Source of the DNA: Marinobacter sp. LQ44
GTDB lineage: Bacteria; Pseudomonadota; Gammaproteobacteria; Pseudomonadales; Oleiphilaceae
Assembly: GCF_001447155.2 (NCBI RefSeq)
Contig: NZ_CP014754.1
Span: 2,418,001-2,482,000 of the forward strand
Reading direction: 5' to 3'
Length of the DNA stretch: 64,000 bases
The translations under genes and the position numbers were made by a program. Positions 43,475 through 53,465 of the stretch are shown here, one piece after another (within the stretch, counting starts at the first letter, position 1; the number at the start of each line of letters is the position of its first letter). The notes beneath the pieces were generated by a model. The model did not search any database and was not told where the DNA came from. It was given only the letters and a program-made list of their open reading frames with translations.

Positions 43475-44440
43475 TTACAGCCCGGCGTTAGCGAGGCGCC
43501 TGGCGTGGTTGCGCATCAGGGTCAGCGGCGAGGTTTCAAACAGCGACACCATACCCAGAACCTGGTTGGTCACATCGAGGTGGTTCATGAAGTAGTCGTC
43601 GCGAATCACCTGGCCAAAGTGGCTGGAGCACCGGCCGGTGACCCCGTCGTCGGGCCCTGGAATGGCCAGGCTGGTGATGCCGAACAGGGCATCTGAGGGA
43701 TCAAGGCCTGTGGTGAACTGGGCGGTCCCGCTCCAGGAATACAGGCGGATGGCGTGGCCACCAAGGTTGACGCTTGATGGCCCCTGGCCGCACTCAGACG
43801 CTGGCAAGCCGGCTGGGAACAGGTTGTTAAAGGCGGCGGCGCCGGGCTTGTTGAATTCGGCGAGCATGGCGTAGATGTCGGAGCGGTCTGCTTTGTTGGC
43901 AGACAGAAGATTAACGAGATTGCCTATGGTATTTGCCAGCGCTTCAAAGCCGATGCCGGTCAGCGACCCCTCTGGAGCGACGCCGGTCACTACATCTGCC
44001 AGGGGCGAACCCTTGTGAGGAGAGTGCAGGGTGGTCACCGAGGCCACGAGGTCGGGCCGAACGTTCATGACATAGCGGGAGGTCACCCCGCCCTGGCTAT
44101 GGCCAATCAGGTTAAACCGGGTGATGGCACCGTTGGAAGCGGCGCGGATGGCGTCCAGTTGCTGGATCAACCGTTCGCCGCGCATGGCTGAGCTGTCAAA
44201 GGCATTGATCTTCGGTACGAATACCGTGGCGCCCTCATTTTCGAGGGCGTTGGGAATGCGGTACCAGTAGTCAACGCCGGCAATGGTGTCGAAGGCAAAA
44301 ATGCCCGGTACCAGGACGATCGGGTGCTTCGTTGCACCCTGTTTATTTGATCCCCATAACCAGTCGAAAAGACCGGCCTGTGCAGGCAGGGATAGACTCA
44401 ATATCAGCGCTGCTACCGCGCTTTTTATCCACGAGTTCAT
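43475..44440 (-). CDS. lipA: Secreted triacylglycerol lipase (family I, foldase-dependent)
   Basis: A 321-residue lipase. A signal peptide (KSAVAALILSLSLPAQA) is followed by HPIVLVPGIFAFDTIAGVDY, the nucleophile S115 in LIGHSQGGVTSRYV, a later Asp in GPDDGVTG and the His in MNHLDVTN. Two Cys (ASECGQ and TGRCSSH) would form the disulfide typical of family I.1/I.2 lipases. The start at 44440 follows AAAGGAACGACACC; the longer frame to 44803 has no support. It is co-transcribed with the foldase. Confidence 0.92.
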   Translation of the reverse strand: MNSWIKSAVAALILSLSLPAQAGLFDWLWGSNKQGATKHPIVLVPGIFAFDTIAGVDYWYRIPNALENEGATVFVPKINAFDSSAMRGERLIQQLDAIRAASNGAITRFNLIGHSQGGVTSRYVMNVRPDLVASVTTLHSPHKGSPLADVVTGVAPEGSLTGIGFEALANTIGNLVNLLSANKADRSDIYAMLAEFNKPGAAAFNNLFPAGLPASECGQGPSSVNLGGHAIRLYSWSGTAQFTTGLDPSDALFGITSLAIPGPDDGVTGRCSSHFGQVIRDDYFMNHLDVTNQVLGMVSLFETSPLTLMRNHARRLANAGL

Positions 44441-44687
44441 GGTGTCGTTCCTTTTTGTGTTTGTTGTCAGGATGACTGCATGGTGTTGCCCTCCGAATCT
44501 ACTCATGGATGGGTGCACTGCGCTTGTAAGAACTGACGAGTTCGCAGGCCAACAACAAAAAGACCGGAATTGATCACGTAACCGGCATCTTTCGTGGGTG
44601 ATTGTTGAGAAATGCATATACACTCGGGCAGACATACAACAACAAGAAACCGTTTGCCCGGCGCAAAAATGCAGCGGGCATGCGTTG

Positions 44688-45545
44688 ATGCCCATGGATA
44701 ATTCACGTTCCAACCTGTTGTATCTCTGGCCCCGGCGCACCCTGTTCGTCGGGCGCTTGCGGCATCCGATTGAGTTCAGCCAAGCGGCCGCTTCGCTGGT
44801 CATCGGAGTCGAAGGGCCCGTGCAACTGGTGTTGCCGGGATCAGACGTTGTCTGGCATGAGCATTCGCTGCTGTTGGCGCCGGGCCAAAGCGCCAGGATT
44901 GATCCCCAGGGCCAGCTGGTCGCGGCGTGTTACCTGGATGCCCTGGGGCAGGATTTCCGTCTGTTGTCTCACAGCATGGCCAGGCATCAGGACGGGGTGT
45001 ACGCCGGCTTTCATGGTGAGCACTCACTTCAACGTTGGCTCAAAGCGCTCTACAACGTTCCCGTGCAGGCGGGGGAAGCCTTCGATGCACTGGAATCGGG
45101 GATCAACCCGGCGGCCCAGCCCTATCCTGAAACCGACCCGCGGGTGGCGCGGGTGGTGGAACGGATTCAGTCGGAGATCGGCAGAAATGTCTCGGTGGAG
45201 GAACTGGCGAACTCGGTCAACCTCTCGGTTTCCCGTCTGGTAGAGCTATTTCGTGCCCAGGTAGGGGTGCCTGTGCGTCGCTATCGGCAGTGGCACCGGT
45301 TATTTGTGACCTTTACCGGCGTAGAGCGTGGCGCATCACTCACTGACGCCGCGATCGCAGCGGGCTTTGCGGATTCCGCTCACTTCTCCCATACCTTCCG
45401 GATGACGCTGGGTATGACACCGTCAGACATCGTCACGATGCTTTCTGGCAGTATCTTTGTGGGTCATGGTGCACCTGTCGGTGGCCTGGCTGGCCATAAC
45501 GCCGGAGCAGGATTACCCACTCCGACGTGTCAGACGGGACACTAG
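44688..45545 (+). CDS. AraC-family regulator
   Basis: A 285-residue regulator with an unclassified N-terminal sensing domain and a C-terminal AraC HTH pair (NVSVEELANSVNLSVSRLVE, then SLTDAAIAAGFADSAHFSHT). ATG 44688 is chosen because the preceding residues to 44598 look non-homologous; the start is uncertain. It is divergent from lipA and therefore a candidate regulator of the lipase. Its last bases overlap the end of the convergent fadE by 4. Confidence 0.82.
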   Translation: MPMDNSRSNLLYLWPRRTLFVGRLRHPIEFSQAAASLVIGVEGPVQLVLPGSDVVWHEHSLLLAPGQSARIDPQGQLVAACYLDALGQDFRLLSHSMARHQDGVYAGFHGEHSLQRWLKALYNVPVQAGEAFDALESGINPAAQPYPETDPRVARVVERIQSEIGRNVSVEELANSVNLSVSRLVELFRAQVGVPVRRYRQWHRLFVTFTGVERGASLTDAAIAAGFADSAHFSHTFRMTLGMTPSDIVTMLSGSIFVGHGAPVGGLAGHNAGAGLPTPTCQTGH

Positions 45546-48043
45546 CCCTTCGCAGGGCGCTCAACCACTTTGCGCTTGCCCTTGGCACCCTTGGCCAGGG
45601 CTTTCAGGCCATCGGCGTCGAAAGCATCCACCCGGATAACGTCATACAGGGCTGTCAGCGCTTCTTCCATTTTGGGGCATTCGTCCGCCTTGATGATGCC
45701 CTGGGCGCAGGCCCAGTCCACCAGCTCTTTGCGTTGATGCCCCATCAGCAGGGCAATGCCGTCCAGTTCGTCTTCGTCACGATTGCGGATGGCTTCGTGC
45801 AGGCGCTGGCGCATCTCGGCGGTTTCGTTGGCCAGGTTATAGGCATTCAGTACGCGGCCCAGCGGGTCGTCGGGATCCATGTTGATAAAGGTGCCGCGGC
45901 TGATGCGTTGGCGCACCGGGGTGTCGTTCACGATGGTCGCGGCCACTTTCGCGCCCAGCTTGTCGTCCGGGCCGTTCAGGCCGGTGGCGCCGAGGGGGAA
46001 TACCAGCAAACGCAGCGGCCAGCGCAGGGCCGGGACCGGGAAGTTGATGATGGCTTCGCGCATGGAACCTTGCAGGTCGTGCAGGCAGGTTTGCAGGCAC
46101 CATTCCACCAGGTCTCGCTGGTCGTCCGGGTAGCCTTCCTCATGCCATTGCTTGATTACGGCGGTAGCGTAATAGAGTTGGACCAGGCAGTCGGCCATGC
46201 GGCCAGACAAGCGCTGGCGGGCTTTCAGGCCACCGCCGACGGTGAGCAGGGTGACGTCGGTCATCAGGGCAAAGGCGGCTGAGAAACGGCCCAGCTGGCG
46301 GTAGTATTTCTGGATGTCGCCCTGGCGTGGTGCGGTTTCCAGCCAGCCTTTACTCAGGCCCAGTACGAACGCCCGCAGGGCATTGCGGGTGGTGTGGGCC
46401 AGGTGGCGGTAGAAGATGCCATCGAATTGTTTTGCGGCCTTGTCCTGGTCTTCCATGCCGGCGGCTTCGATTTCTTCCACGATAAACGGATGACAGCGAA
46501 TGGCGCCCTGGCCGAAGATCATCAGGCTGCGGGTCAGGATGTTGGCGCCTTCCACGGTAATGCCGATGGGCACTGCCTGGTAGGCCCGGGCCAGGAAGTT
46601 GCGGGGGCCGGTGATCACGCCCCGGCCGGCCACTACATCCATGGCGTGGTTGATGACTTCCCGCATCAGGTCGGTGTTGCGGTATTTCAGTACCGCCGAG
46701 GGCACGGATGGGCGAACGCCCCGGTCCAGCATGCCGGCGGTGAGCAGTCGGGCGGCGTCCATCATGTAGGTGTAGCCGGCGATGGGCTCCAGGGCTTCCT
46801 GAACGCCTTCAAACTGGCTGATGGTGCGGCCGAACTGTTCCCGGGTATAGGCGTAGGAGCCGGTGGCCAGGCTGGCCAGTTTGCCTGCGCCGGTGCCCAG
46901 AGCCGGCAGGGAGATGGAGCGGCCGATGGACAGGCATTCCAGCAGCATTTTCCAGCCTTTGCCGAGCATGTCCTGCCCACCAATCACCTGTTCCATGGGG
47001 ATGAACACTTCGGTGCCCCAGGTGGGACCATTCATGAATACGGTGTTCATGGGCAGGTGGCGGGCGCCAGCGTTCACGCCCTCGGTCTCCCGGGGCACCA
47101 TCACACAGGTCACGCCGATGTCGTCCTGATCGCCGATCAGGTGTTCAGGGTCATAGACCTTGATGGCCAGGCCTATCAGGGTCGCTACCGGGGCGAGTGT
47201 GATATAGCGTTTGTTCCAGGTGACCTTCAGGCCCAGCACTTCCTTGCCGTTCCATTCGCCCTTGCAGACGATGCCTTTGTCCGGAATGGCACCGGCGTCG
47301 GAGCCGGCCACCGGCGAGGTTAGGGCAAAACAGGGGATTTCCTTGCCCTTGGCCAGGCGCGGCAGGTAGTGATGTTTCTGGTCGTCGGTGCCGTAGTGCA
47401 TCAGCAGCTCACCCGGGCCCAGAGAATTGGGCACCATAACGGTCACCGCTGCCGATACGCTGCGGGTGGAGATTTTCATCACGATTTCGGAGTGGGCAGT
47501 GTTGGAGAAACCCAGGCCCCCGTCTTCCTTGGGAATGACCAGGCCGAAGAAGCCCTTGTCACGGATGAATTTCCACACTTTGTCTGGCAGGTCGTAGTGT
47601 TCGTGGGTAATCTGCCAGTCATCCAGCATCTTGCACAGTTCTTCCACCGGGCCGTCGAGAAACGCTTGCTCCTCGCTGGTCAGATGCGCCGGAGCGGCGT
47701 CCAGCAGCTTGTTCCATTCCGGTTTGCCGGAAAACAGTTCGCCATCCCAGTCTACGGAACCGGAGTTCAGGGCTTCCTGCTCGGTTGGCGAGAGCTTGGG
47801 CAGGCGGCTGCGGACCCAGCCCAGTAAGGGCCGGCTGAATTTGTCCAGGCGCAGGTCGCCGGGCAGGGTGATCAGTAACGCCAACGCTAACAGCAGGCCG
47901 CCGATGACAAAACTGAGAAGGTGCCAGCCGTCGTTGGCGACCCCGACTAGGGTGGCCACGGACATCACAATCGCGGCGGTTTTACCGCCGATGCTGAAAT
48001 AGATCAGCACCAGGGCGCTGAGAACCAGAAGCAAAACACTCAT
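45542..48043 (-). CDS. fadE: Acyl-CoA dehydrogenase FadE
   Basis: An 833-residue long-form acyl-CoA dehydrogenase. Two to three N-terminal membrane helices (LLVLSALVLIYFSIGG and HLLSFVIGGLLLALALLI) are followed by the dehydrogenase core (LGFSNTAHSEIVMKISTRSV and CFALTSPVAGSDAGAIPD) and the large C-terminal extension of gammaproteobacterial FadE. It catalyses the first step of beta-oxidation at the membrane. It probably acts on fatty acids released by the neighbouring lipase, though this is inferred. Confidence 0.94.
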   Translation of the reverse strand: MSVLLLVLSALVLIYFSIGGKTAAIVMSVATLVGVANDGWHLLSFVIGGLLLALALLITLPGDLRLDKFSRPLLGWVRSRLPKLSPTEQEALNSGSVDWDGELFSGKPEWNKLLDAAPAHLTSEEQAFLDGPVEELCKMLDDWQITHEHYDLPDKVWKFIRDKGFFGLVIPKEDGGLGFSNTAHSEIVMKISTRSVSAAVTVMVPNSLGPGELLMHYGTDDQKHHYLPRLAKGKEIPCFALTSPVAGSDAGAIPDKGIVCKGEWNGKEVLGLKVTWNKRYITLAPVATLIGLAIKVYDPEHLIGDQDDIGVTCVMVPRETEGVNAGARHLPMNTVFMNGPTWGTEVFIPMEQVIGGQDMLGKGWKMLLECLSIGRSISLPALGTGAGKLASLATGSYAYTREQFGRTISQFEGVQEALEPIAGYTYMMDAARLLTAGMLDRGVRPSVPSAVLKYRNTDLMREVINHAMDVVAGRGVITGPRNFLARAYQAVPIGITVEGANILTRSLMIFGQGAIRCHPFIVEEIEAAGMEDQDKAAKQFDGIFYRHLAHTTRNALRAFVLGLSKGWLETAPRQGDIQKYYRQLGRFSAAFALMTDVTLLTVGGGLKARQRLSGRMADCLVQLYYATAVIKQWHEEGYPDDQRDLVEWCLQTCLHDLQGSMREAIINFPVPALRWPLRLLVFPLGATGLNGPDDKLGAKVAATIVNDTPVRQRISRGTFINMDPDDPLGRVLNAYNLANETAEMRQRLHEAIRNRDEDELDGIALLMGHQRKELVDWACAQGIIKADECPKMEEALTALYDVIRVDAFDADGLKALAKGAKGKRKVVERPAKG

Positions 48044-48243
48044 GGACAGACCTCCATATCGTTACCAGATCAGGCAGATTTGCCTCTAACCATCGGCCAA
48101 AGTCCAGGCAGTTGCAAGGAAAACGGACGGTTCGATAGGGGACAATATGTGGAGTGCTTATATGACGGCCCGCTCACGGGTCAGCGTGTTCCGGTTCAGG
48201 GGCTGAGCCCTGTTACCAGTGTACGTGTAGAGCGAATTGGAGG

Positions 48244-49131
48244 TCAGGCGTAGCCCGCGGCGAACACCAGGCCCAGGACAATGGGCATGACTACCAGGCT
48301 GCCGAGGTTGCTCAATAATACCAGCGATGCCACCGCGTGGGGTTCCTGCTGATACTGCTCCGCCACCATGTAGTTGAGCACCGCAGGCGGGAGCGCCGCA
48401 AACACCCACAGGCAGGCTACCTGAAGGCCCGGTAGGTCGAGTAAGGCAATCATGGGCCAGGCCAGCAGCAAGCCACTGACCGGGCAGGCAATGGCGCCAA
48501 TCAGCCCCAGTTTCCAGTCCCGGAAATCGACATCCAGCATCCGCACCCCCAGGGCAAACAGCATCAAGGGGATACACACGCCACCCAGCATGTTCAGGGT
48601 TTCCAGCAGCCAGCCAGGCAGGGCAACACCGCTGAAGTTAACCGTTAGCCCGGCGATGCTGGCGAACACGATCGGTAGCCGCAATCGCCGGATGATCGAC
48701 GTGTGCGGGTCCAGCATGTACAGGCCAACGGAGAAGTGCAGCAGCATCTCGACAATGAACAGTACGATCGCCGCCGGTAGTGCCGCCTCACCAAACGCCA
48801 GTACCAGCAACGGAATGCCCATGTTGCCGGAATTGTTGAACATCATCGGCGGCAGGAACGTTTTCAGGTTCAGGTTCAGAACGCGGGCCACCGGGTACAG
48901 AATGATGCCAGAACCGAGCACCACCACCGTAGCCGCCAGCGCCAGCCAGCCATAGTCCTGCAGGGGCGCCTGCTGGTCGGCCAGTACGGCAAACACCAGC
49001 ATGGGCACGAACAGTTCCATGTTCAGAACATTCAGGCCTTGAATGTCTGGCGAGCGGTAGCGGCCATACAGGGCGCCGCAACCTGCAATCAGGAATACCG
49101 GCAGCATGGTAGCTAGGATCTGGCCGATCAT
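48244..49131 (-). CDS. AEC-family (auxin efflux carrier-like) transporter
   Basis: A 295-residue membrane protein with ten predicted helices. ILATMLPVFLIAGCGALYGR opens it, and PPMMFNNSGNMGIPLLVLAF carries the conserved N-S-G-N-x-G motif of the AEC family. Substrates of bacterial AEC proteins include malate and other organic acids. Start 49131 is used (GGAGCTCTCCCC before ATG); the frame reaches 49164. Divergent from the PatB gene. Confidence 0.88.
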   Translation of the reverse strand: MIGQILATMLPVFLIAGCGALYGRYRSPDIQGLNVLNMELFVPMLVFAVLADQQAPLQDYGWLALAATVVVLGSGIILYPVARVLNLNLKTFLPPMMFNNSGNMGIPLLVLAFGEAALPAAIVLFIVEMLLHFSVGLYMLDPHTSIIRRLRLPIVFASIAGLTVNFSGVALPGWLLETLNMLGGVCIPLMLFALGVRMLDVDFRDWKLGLIGAIACPVSGLLLAWPMIALLDLPGLQVACLWVFAALPPAVLNYMVAEQYQQEPHAVASLVLLSNLGSLVVMPIVLGLVFAAGYA

Positions 49132-49328
49132 GGGGAGAGCTCCGACAAACGTTCGGGACGACAACCATTAACAAACTGTTAGGTTCGCAAGTATCGGCCC
49201 GTTTCGGCAAGCAAAAATTGCCCATGTTCGACCAAAGCGGGAGGCGCCTGCCAGGGTTGGTTGCGGTCGCTGGCCGGGGCTACCACAATAGCCTTCGGCA
49301 GCCTTTCAACCAGTTGGGGAGTTCGTTT

Positions 49329-50510
49329 GTGGCCAGTGTGTTTGATCAGCCTGTTCGACGTGACAATACCTGCTCGGTCAAATTTGATGCCCGCCAGGCA
49401 GTGTTTGGCCGGGAGGATGTCATTCCGGTGTGGGTGGCGGATATGGACTTTGCTGCGCCCGAGGCGGTCACCCGCGCTCTGACGGAACGGGCTCAGCACC
49501 CGGTTTACGGCTATACCCTGTTTCCTGACAGCCTGTACCAGGCAATGATCGACTGGTTTGCGGAGCGCCATGGCTGGCACATTCGCCGGGAGTGGATATT
49601 GATGGCGCCGGGGGTGGTGCCATCCCTGAATGCCGCCTGTATGGCCTATGCCGGGCCCGGCGAGGGCGTGATTATACAGCCGCCGGTGTATCCGCCTTTT
49701 TTCAGCTCGGTGCGCCAGAGTGGTCGTAACGTGATTGAAAACCCGCTGGTTCAGGATCCGCAGACCGGGCAGTACCGAATGGATCTGGAGCATCTTGAGC
49801 AATGCGCTGCCCGGCCCGATGCCAGGGTGCTGTTATTGTGTTCCCCCCACAACCCGGTCGGCCGGGTCTGGACGGACGCGGAGCTGAAAGAGCTGCTGGC
49901 CATTGCCCGGCGCCACAACCTGGTGGTGCTCTCGGACGAAATCCATTGCGACCTGACCTATCCGGACGCACCACCGCACACCGTCCTGGCCAGCTTGGCC
50001 GGAGAGGATGATGCGTTGGTGACGGCGGTGGCTCCGAGCAAGAGTTTCAACATGCCCGGTCTTGGTTTGTCCGCCCTGGTGATCCCAGACCCGGAACGGC
50101 GCAAGGCCATGAAAGCGGTGTTTGAGTCCATGCACCTGCCCCAGTGCAACCCGTTCTGCATTGCCGGCTTTGAAGCGGGGTATCGCCACGGCGCCGCCTG
50201 GCTGGACGAACTGCTCGGCTATCTGCAGGCCAATCGGGATTTTGTGGCCAACGCGGTGTTCCGGCGATTGCCAGGCATTGACGTTGCAGCGCCGGAAGGC
50301 ACCTATCTGATGTGGCTCGACTGCCGGAGCCTGGGGCTGGATGATGCCGGCCTCAAACAATTTTTCGTGGAGGAGGCCGGCGTGGGCATGAACCCGGGTT
50401 TGTCCTTCGGGCAACCTGGCAGTGGCTTCATGCGCCTGAACATCGGCTGCCCGCGATCCGTGCTGGAACAGGTCATTGCCCGGATCGAGGCAGCGCTGGT
50501 TGGCTTATAG
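49329..50510 (+). CDS. PatB/MalY-type PLP-dependent C-S lyase (aminotransferase fold)
   Basis: A 393-residue class I/II aminotransferase-fold enzyme. It begins at GTG 49329, which has GGGGAG at 7 bases; the frame is open from 49218 but homologues start with FDQPVRRDNTCSVKFD. DVIPVWVADMDFAAPEAVTR is the PatB/MalY signature, and the PLP-binding Lys is in VAPSKSFNMPGLGLSALVIP. Family members cleave cystathionine or other S-conjugates to pyruvate, ammonia and a thiol. Confidence 0.9.
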   Translation: MASVFDQPVRRDNTCSVKFDARQAVFGREDVIPVWVADMDFAAPEAVTRALTERAQHPVYGYTLFPDSLYQAMIDWFAERHGWHIRREWILMAPGVVPSLNAACMAYAGPGEGVIIQPPVYPPFFSSVRQSGRNVIENPLVQDPQTGQYRMDLEHLEQCAARPDARVLLLCSPHNPVGRVWTDAELKELLAIARRHNLVVLSDEIHCDLTYPDAPPHTVLASLAGEDDALVTAVAPSKSFNMPGLGLSALVIPDPERRKAMKAVFESMHLPQCNPFCIAGFEAGYRHGAAWLDELLGYLQANRDFVANAVFRRLPGIDVAAPEGTYLMWLDCRSLGLDDAGLKQFFVEEAGVGMNPGLSFGQPGSGFMRLNIGCPRSVLEQVIARIEAALVGL

Positions 50511-51032
50511 TGCCGGTTGCGACTGAATGGCGCAGTGGTCTTCCACCAGCTTCCAGTGTGGTGGCTCCTTGATACCCGGCATGTCGCCCTTGGTATCCCG
50601 GATGGCTTCCCAGATCTTGCCACCATGGCTTACCTGGCTGCCGACGGAGTAACTCTCAGCAAACAGCCATTGTTCCGGGCGTTCGCAGAATTCGGTGTCG
50701 CTGTCAGTCTGGGTTACGCCTTCTTCCACATCAGACGGATCTATGGGGTCGGGCGGCGCGTTGTCACCTCCGCACTCCGGCACGGAGAACAGACGTTTCC
50801 AGTCAAACGTAATGCCTGGCTCCTTGCCTTCGTGGATTTCACGGGACTCGTACCAGTTGTCGTTGTGAAACACCACGGACCCCGCCGGGTAATAGCGGCT
50901 GGGCACCCATTCATGGTCTTCCGGATCACAGGCCTCGGCAGACGCCAATGCAGGCATGCCAAGTGCCAGGGTCATCAACAACAGACCATAAAGTGTGCGG
51001 GCTCGCCTGATGCTGGTGGTGGCTTTCATCAT
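50505..51032 (-). CDS. Secreted protein with two carbohydrate-binding (CBM5/12-like) repeats
   Basis: A 175-residue exported protein. A signal peptide (LYGLLLMTLALGMPALASA) is followed by two similar units: W-V-P-S-R-Y-Y-P-A-G-S-V-V-F-H-N-D-N-W-Y-E-S, and WLFAESYSVGSQVSHGGKIW then EA. Both fit the aromatic pattern of chitin-binding type-3 domains. A Pro/Asp linker with paired Cys joins them. There is no catalytic domain. It overlaps the upstream EamA gene by 4 bases (ATGA). Confidence 0.75.
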   Translation of the reverse strand: MMKATTSIRRARTLYGLLLMTLALGMPALASAEACDPEDHEWVPSRYYPAGSVVFHNDNWYESREIHEGKEPGITFDWKRLFSVPECGGDNAPPDPIDPSDVEEGVTQTDSDTEFCERPEQWLFAESYSVGSQVSHGGKIWEAIRDTKGDMPGIKEPPHWKLVEDHCAIQSQPAL

Positions 51033-51997
51033 GTGTCTCTCCCGTTTTGTTCCTGACTCCGAAGTGAATACGCAGGCTGTTGGCGACCGGTTCGCGTGGC
51101 CAACACCAGGCCTGCGAGAATCAGCAGACCGCCAATCATGTGAAACGCGCCAAGCGACTCACCCAGAAAAATGCCGGCCAGTATCGATGCGAAGACCGGG
51201 GTCAGGTACATGAATATCGCGGCCCTGGCCGGGCCGATCGCATGCACGCCGTGATTCCAGAATGCGTAGGCTAGGATACCGGGGAATATGGCGAAATACA
51301 GTAGCGACATGGCCGTATTTCGGGTCAGCTCGAAGCCTCCGGCGAAGAAAAACAGGTCGACCAGGTAAAACGGCAGGATCACCAGCGTCCCCAGCAGAAT
51401 CTGGGTAGTCAGGAAAGTAAGGGCCGGTAACGGCACCGCCTGCCGTCTGAGCAAGACCGAGAACAACCCCCAACTGAAGACGGCCGCCACCATGATCAGG
51501 TCACCGGGTTGTGCCTGAAGGCCGGTCAGAACCGAGAGCTCGCCACGGGCCACCACGGTCAGGATGCCTCCGATGGCCAGGGCGATGCCCAATGCCTGAA
51601 TTGGCCGGGTGCGGTCGCCCAGAAGCATCCACGCCAGCAGGGCCACGAAAATAGGGATGGTGGCATTGATCAGGGCAATGTTGGTGGCGGTGGTGGTGAT
51701 GGCGGCGTAGTAGAGCAGTGAATTGAACGCGGCCACGCTGAAGGTGGCCAGTGCCAGCATCGAACCCAGGCGGGCACGGATGACCCGGCGATGATGCCAC
51801 ATGCCAGGGAAACCGAAGGGCAGCAATATGGCGAGGGCAATCACCCAACGCCAGAAAGACATCGACAGGGGCGGGACATGCTCAACCGTGCCTCGCGCGA
51901 CCACGGCATTGCCGGCCCAGAACAGCGGCGTAAGCACCAGGCCCACATAGGCCAGGCCGGGAATTCGGGATAATATGCCAGAGTTTGCCGAAGACAC
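51029..51997 (-). CDS. EamA-family (DMT) transporter
   Basis: A 322-residue protein with ten predicted membrane helices and two EamA repeats (PLFWAGNAVVARGTVEHVPP LSMSFWRWV in the first, YFAIFPGILAYAFWNHGVHA in the second). RhaT/YdcZ-like exporters of this kind have varied substrates. It is not closely related to the other EamA protein at 40282. It is first in a two-gene operon with the chitin-binding-like protein. Confidence 0.88.
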   Translation of the reverse strand: MSSANSGILSRIPGLAYVGLVLTPLFWAGNAVVARGTVEHVPPLSMSFWRWVIALAILLPFGFPGMWHHRRVIRARLGSMLALATFSVAAFNSLLYYAAITTTATNIALINATIPIFVALLAWMLLGDRTRPIQALGIALAIGGILTVVARGELSVLTGLQAQPGDLIMVAAVFSWGLFSVLLRRQAVPLPALTFLTTQILLGTLVILPFYLVDLFFFAGGFELTRNTAMSLLYFAIFPGILAYAFWNHGVHAIGPARAAIFMYLTPVFASILAGIFLGESLGAFHMIGGLLILAGLVLATRTGRQQPAYSLRSQEQNGRDT

Positions 51998-52043
51998 ATG
52001 AACTCCTGTGGGTCATAGGCTGTCGGGTAAAACCCCTAGCATA

Positions 52044-53465
52044 CTACTCTCCTGGAACTTCTGCCTCCGTACCAATGTGGTAGGCGGCAAAGCCGGCCAT
52101 CACCACCTGATCCACCGCCATGCCGATGATCCTGCCGTTGGAGGTGGAGCGTATCGGGTGTTGTTCATTGGTAATCGGATCAGCCACATAGCCCAAGACC
52201 TCCCCTTCGGAGACATTGGCACCCAGGTTAATCTCGCTGAACAGAATGCCGCCGTGCTCGGCGCGCACCCAGGTGGAATCATAATAGACCGGTTCCGGAT
52301 CGCCCCAGACAAACATCCTGGAGATCATACCGTGTTTCTCCAGCAGGCTGTTGAGGCTATTTACCCCGGCTTCGATCTGATGCTCCTGAATTCGCAAGGA
52401 CTCCCCGGCTTCCATGGTCACGGCACGGATACCTGCCTGGACGGCTGCCGTGCGCAGCATGCCCGGGGAGCCGGAGCTGTGCACCACCGCCATGCGGTCA
52501 AACCCACGGGTGAATTCCGCCACGTCCGGGTTATTCATGTCGGCCCGCAGCTGGGGCAGGTTGGTGCGCTTGAGGGAACCGGTGTGAATGTCCACCAGCA
52601 TGTCGCAGTGCCGAATGACATTCTCAAACAACGAGTAGGCCACCCGGTCGGCAAGGTTGCCGTCCTTGCGGCCCGGGAAAAAGCGGTTCAGATCCCGACG
52701 GTCCGGCAGGTACCGACTGCCCTGCTGGAAGCCGGTTAGATTGACAATGGGCACGCCGATCACCCGGCCACTGAGTTTCTCCGGATTGAGGTCGTACATG
52801 GTGCGGCGAATAATCTCGATGCCGTTAAGCTCATCGCCATGTACAGCGCCAGTCAGGCACAGGGTTGGCCCAGCATTCACGCCGTTGACCACCAGAACAG
52901 GGGTAATTTGTGACAGGCCGGCAATCTGGATCTGGGGGGACCAGGCCAGCCGCGTCGAGGTGCCGGGCAGCACTTCCTTGCCAAGCAGGGTGAAACTTTC
53001 GGCCGGCAGGGGTTCTACCGGCGCGTCGGCGTCGTCCTCGGCGGCAGACGTTTCCCCTTGTGCAGTATCCTGAACTACCTGAAGTTCCTCTGCAGACAGT
53101 TCCGCCCCCGGCAGGGTTTCCGGTTCCGGCTCGGGTTCCGGCAGGGGGGCCACCTCTTTCAGGTCGATGTTGGGGGCAATCTTGCGGGTAACGGGCACCA
53201 CCACGGTGTTGACCGTTTGTGTTTGCTGGTCGGTGTCTGGCGCCGATGGTTCCTGTTCGTCGTCGCTGGCGTCGCCATCTTCGCCTGGACTGCGGCGGGG
53301 TTCAGAGCGCACCACATCCTCAACGTTTTCATCCTCTGCGAGTTGGGCTACCACCAGCACAGACGAATCGTTGGTGTCGGCCAAGGTGACCATTGGCAGG
53401 GCGGCAGCGAAAAGCCAGATCGGAAAATGTCGGATTGTGGAGTGTCTGGGCCTTTGAAACAGCAT
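52044..53465 (-). CDS. Exported succinylglutamate desuccinylase/aspartoacylase-family protein
   Basis: A 473-residue protein. An N-terminal signal-like segment (IRHFPIWLFAAALPMVTLA) precedes about 150 residues of acidic, Pro/Glu-rich linker (PLPEPEPEPETLPG), and then an AstE/AspA-type zinc hydrolase domain. The metal ligands are His and Glu in LTGAVHGDELNGIEII and His in DMLVDIHTGS. AstE itself is cytoplasmic and shorter, so this is a different, apparently envelope-located relative. The start at 53465 follows CGAGGACTT. The substrate is unknown; an N-acyl amino acid or peptide is expected from family chemistry. Confidence 0.8.
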   Translation of the reverse strand: MLFQRPRHSTIRHFPIWLFAAALPMVTLADTNDSSVLVVAQLAEDENVEDVVRSEPRRSPGEDGDASDDEQEPSAPDTDQQTQTVNTVVVPVTRKIAPNIDLKEVAPLPEPEPEPETLPGAELSAEELQVVQDTAQGETSAAEDDADAPVEPLPAESFTLLGKEVLPGTSTRLAWSPQIQIAGLSQITPVLVVNGVNAGPTLCLTGAVHGDELNGIEIIRRTMYDLNPEKLSGRVIGVPIVNLTGFQQGSRYLPDRRDLNRFFPGRKDGNLADRVAYSLFENVIRHCDMLVDIHTGSLKRTNLPQLRADMNNPDVAEFTRGFDRMAVVHSSGSPGMLRTAAVQAGIRAVTMEAGESLRIQEHQIEAGVNSLNSLLEKHGMISRMFVWGDPEPVYYDSTWVRAEHGGILFSEINLGANVSEGEVLGYVADPITNEQHPIRSTSNGRIIGMAVDQVVMAGFAAYHIGTEAEVPGE

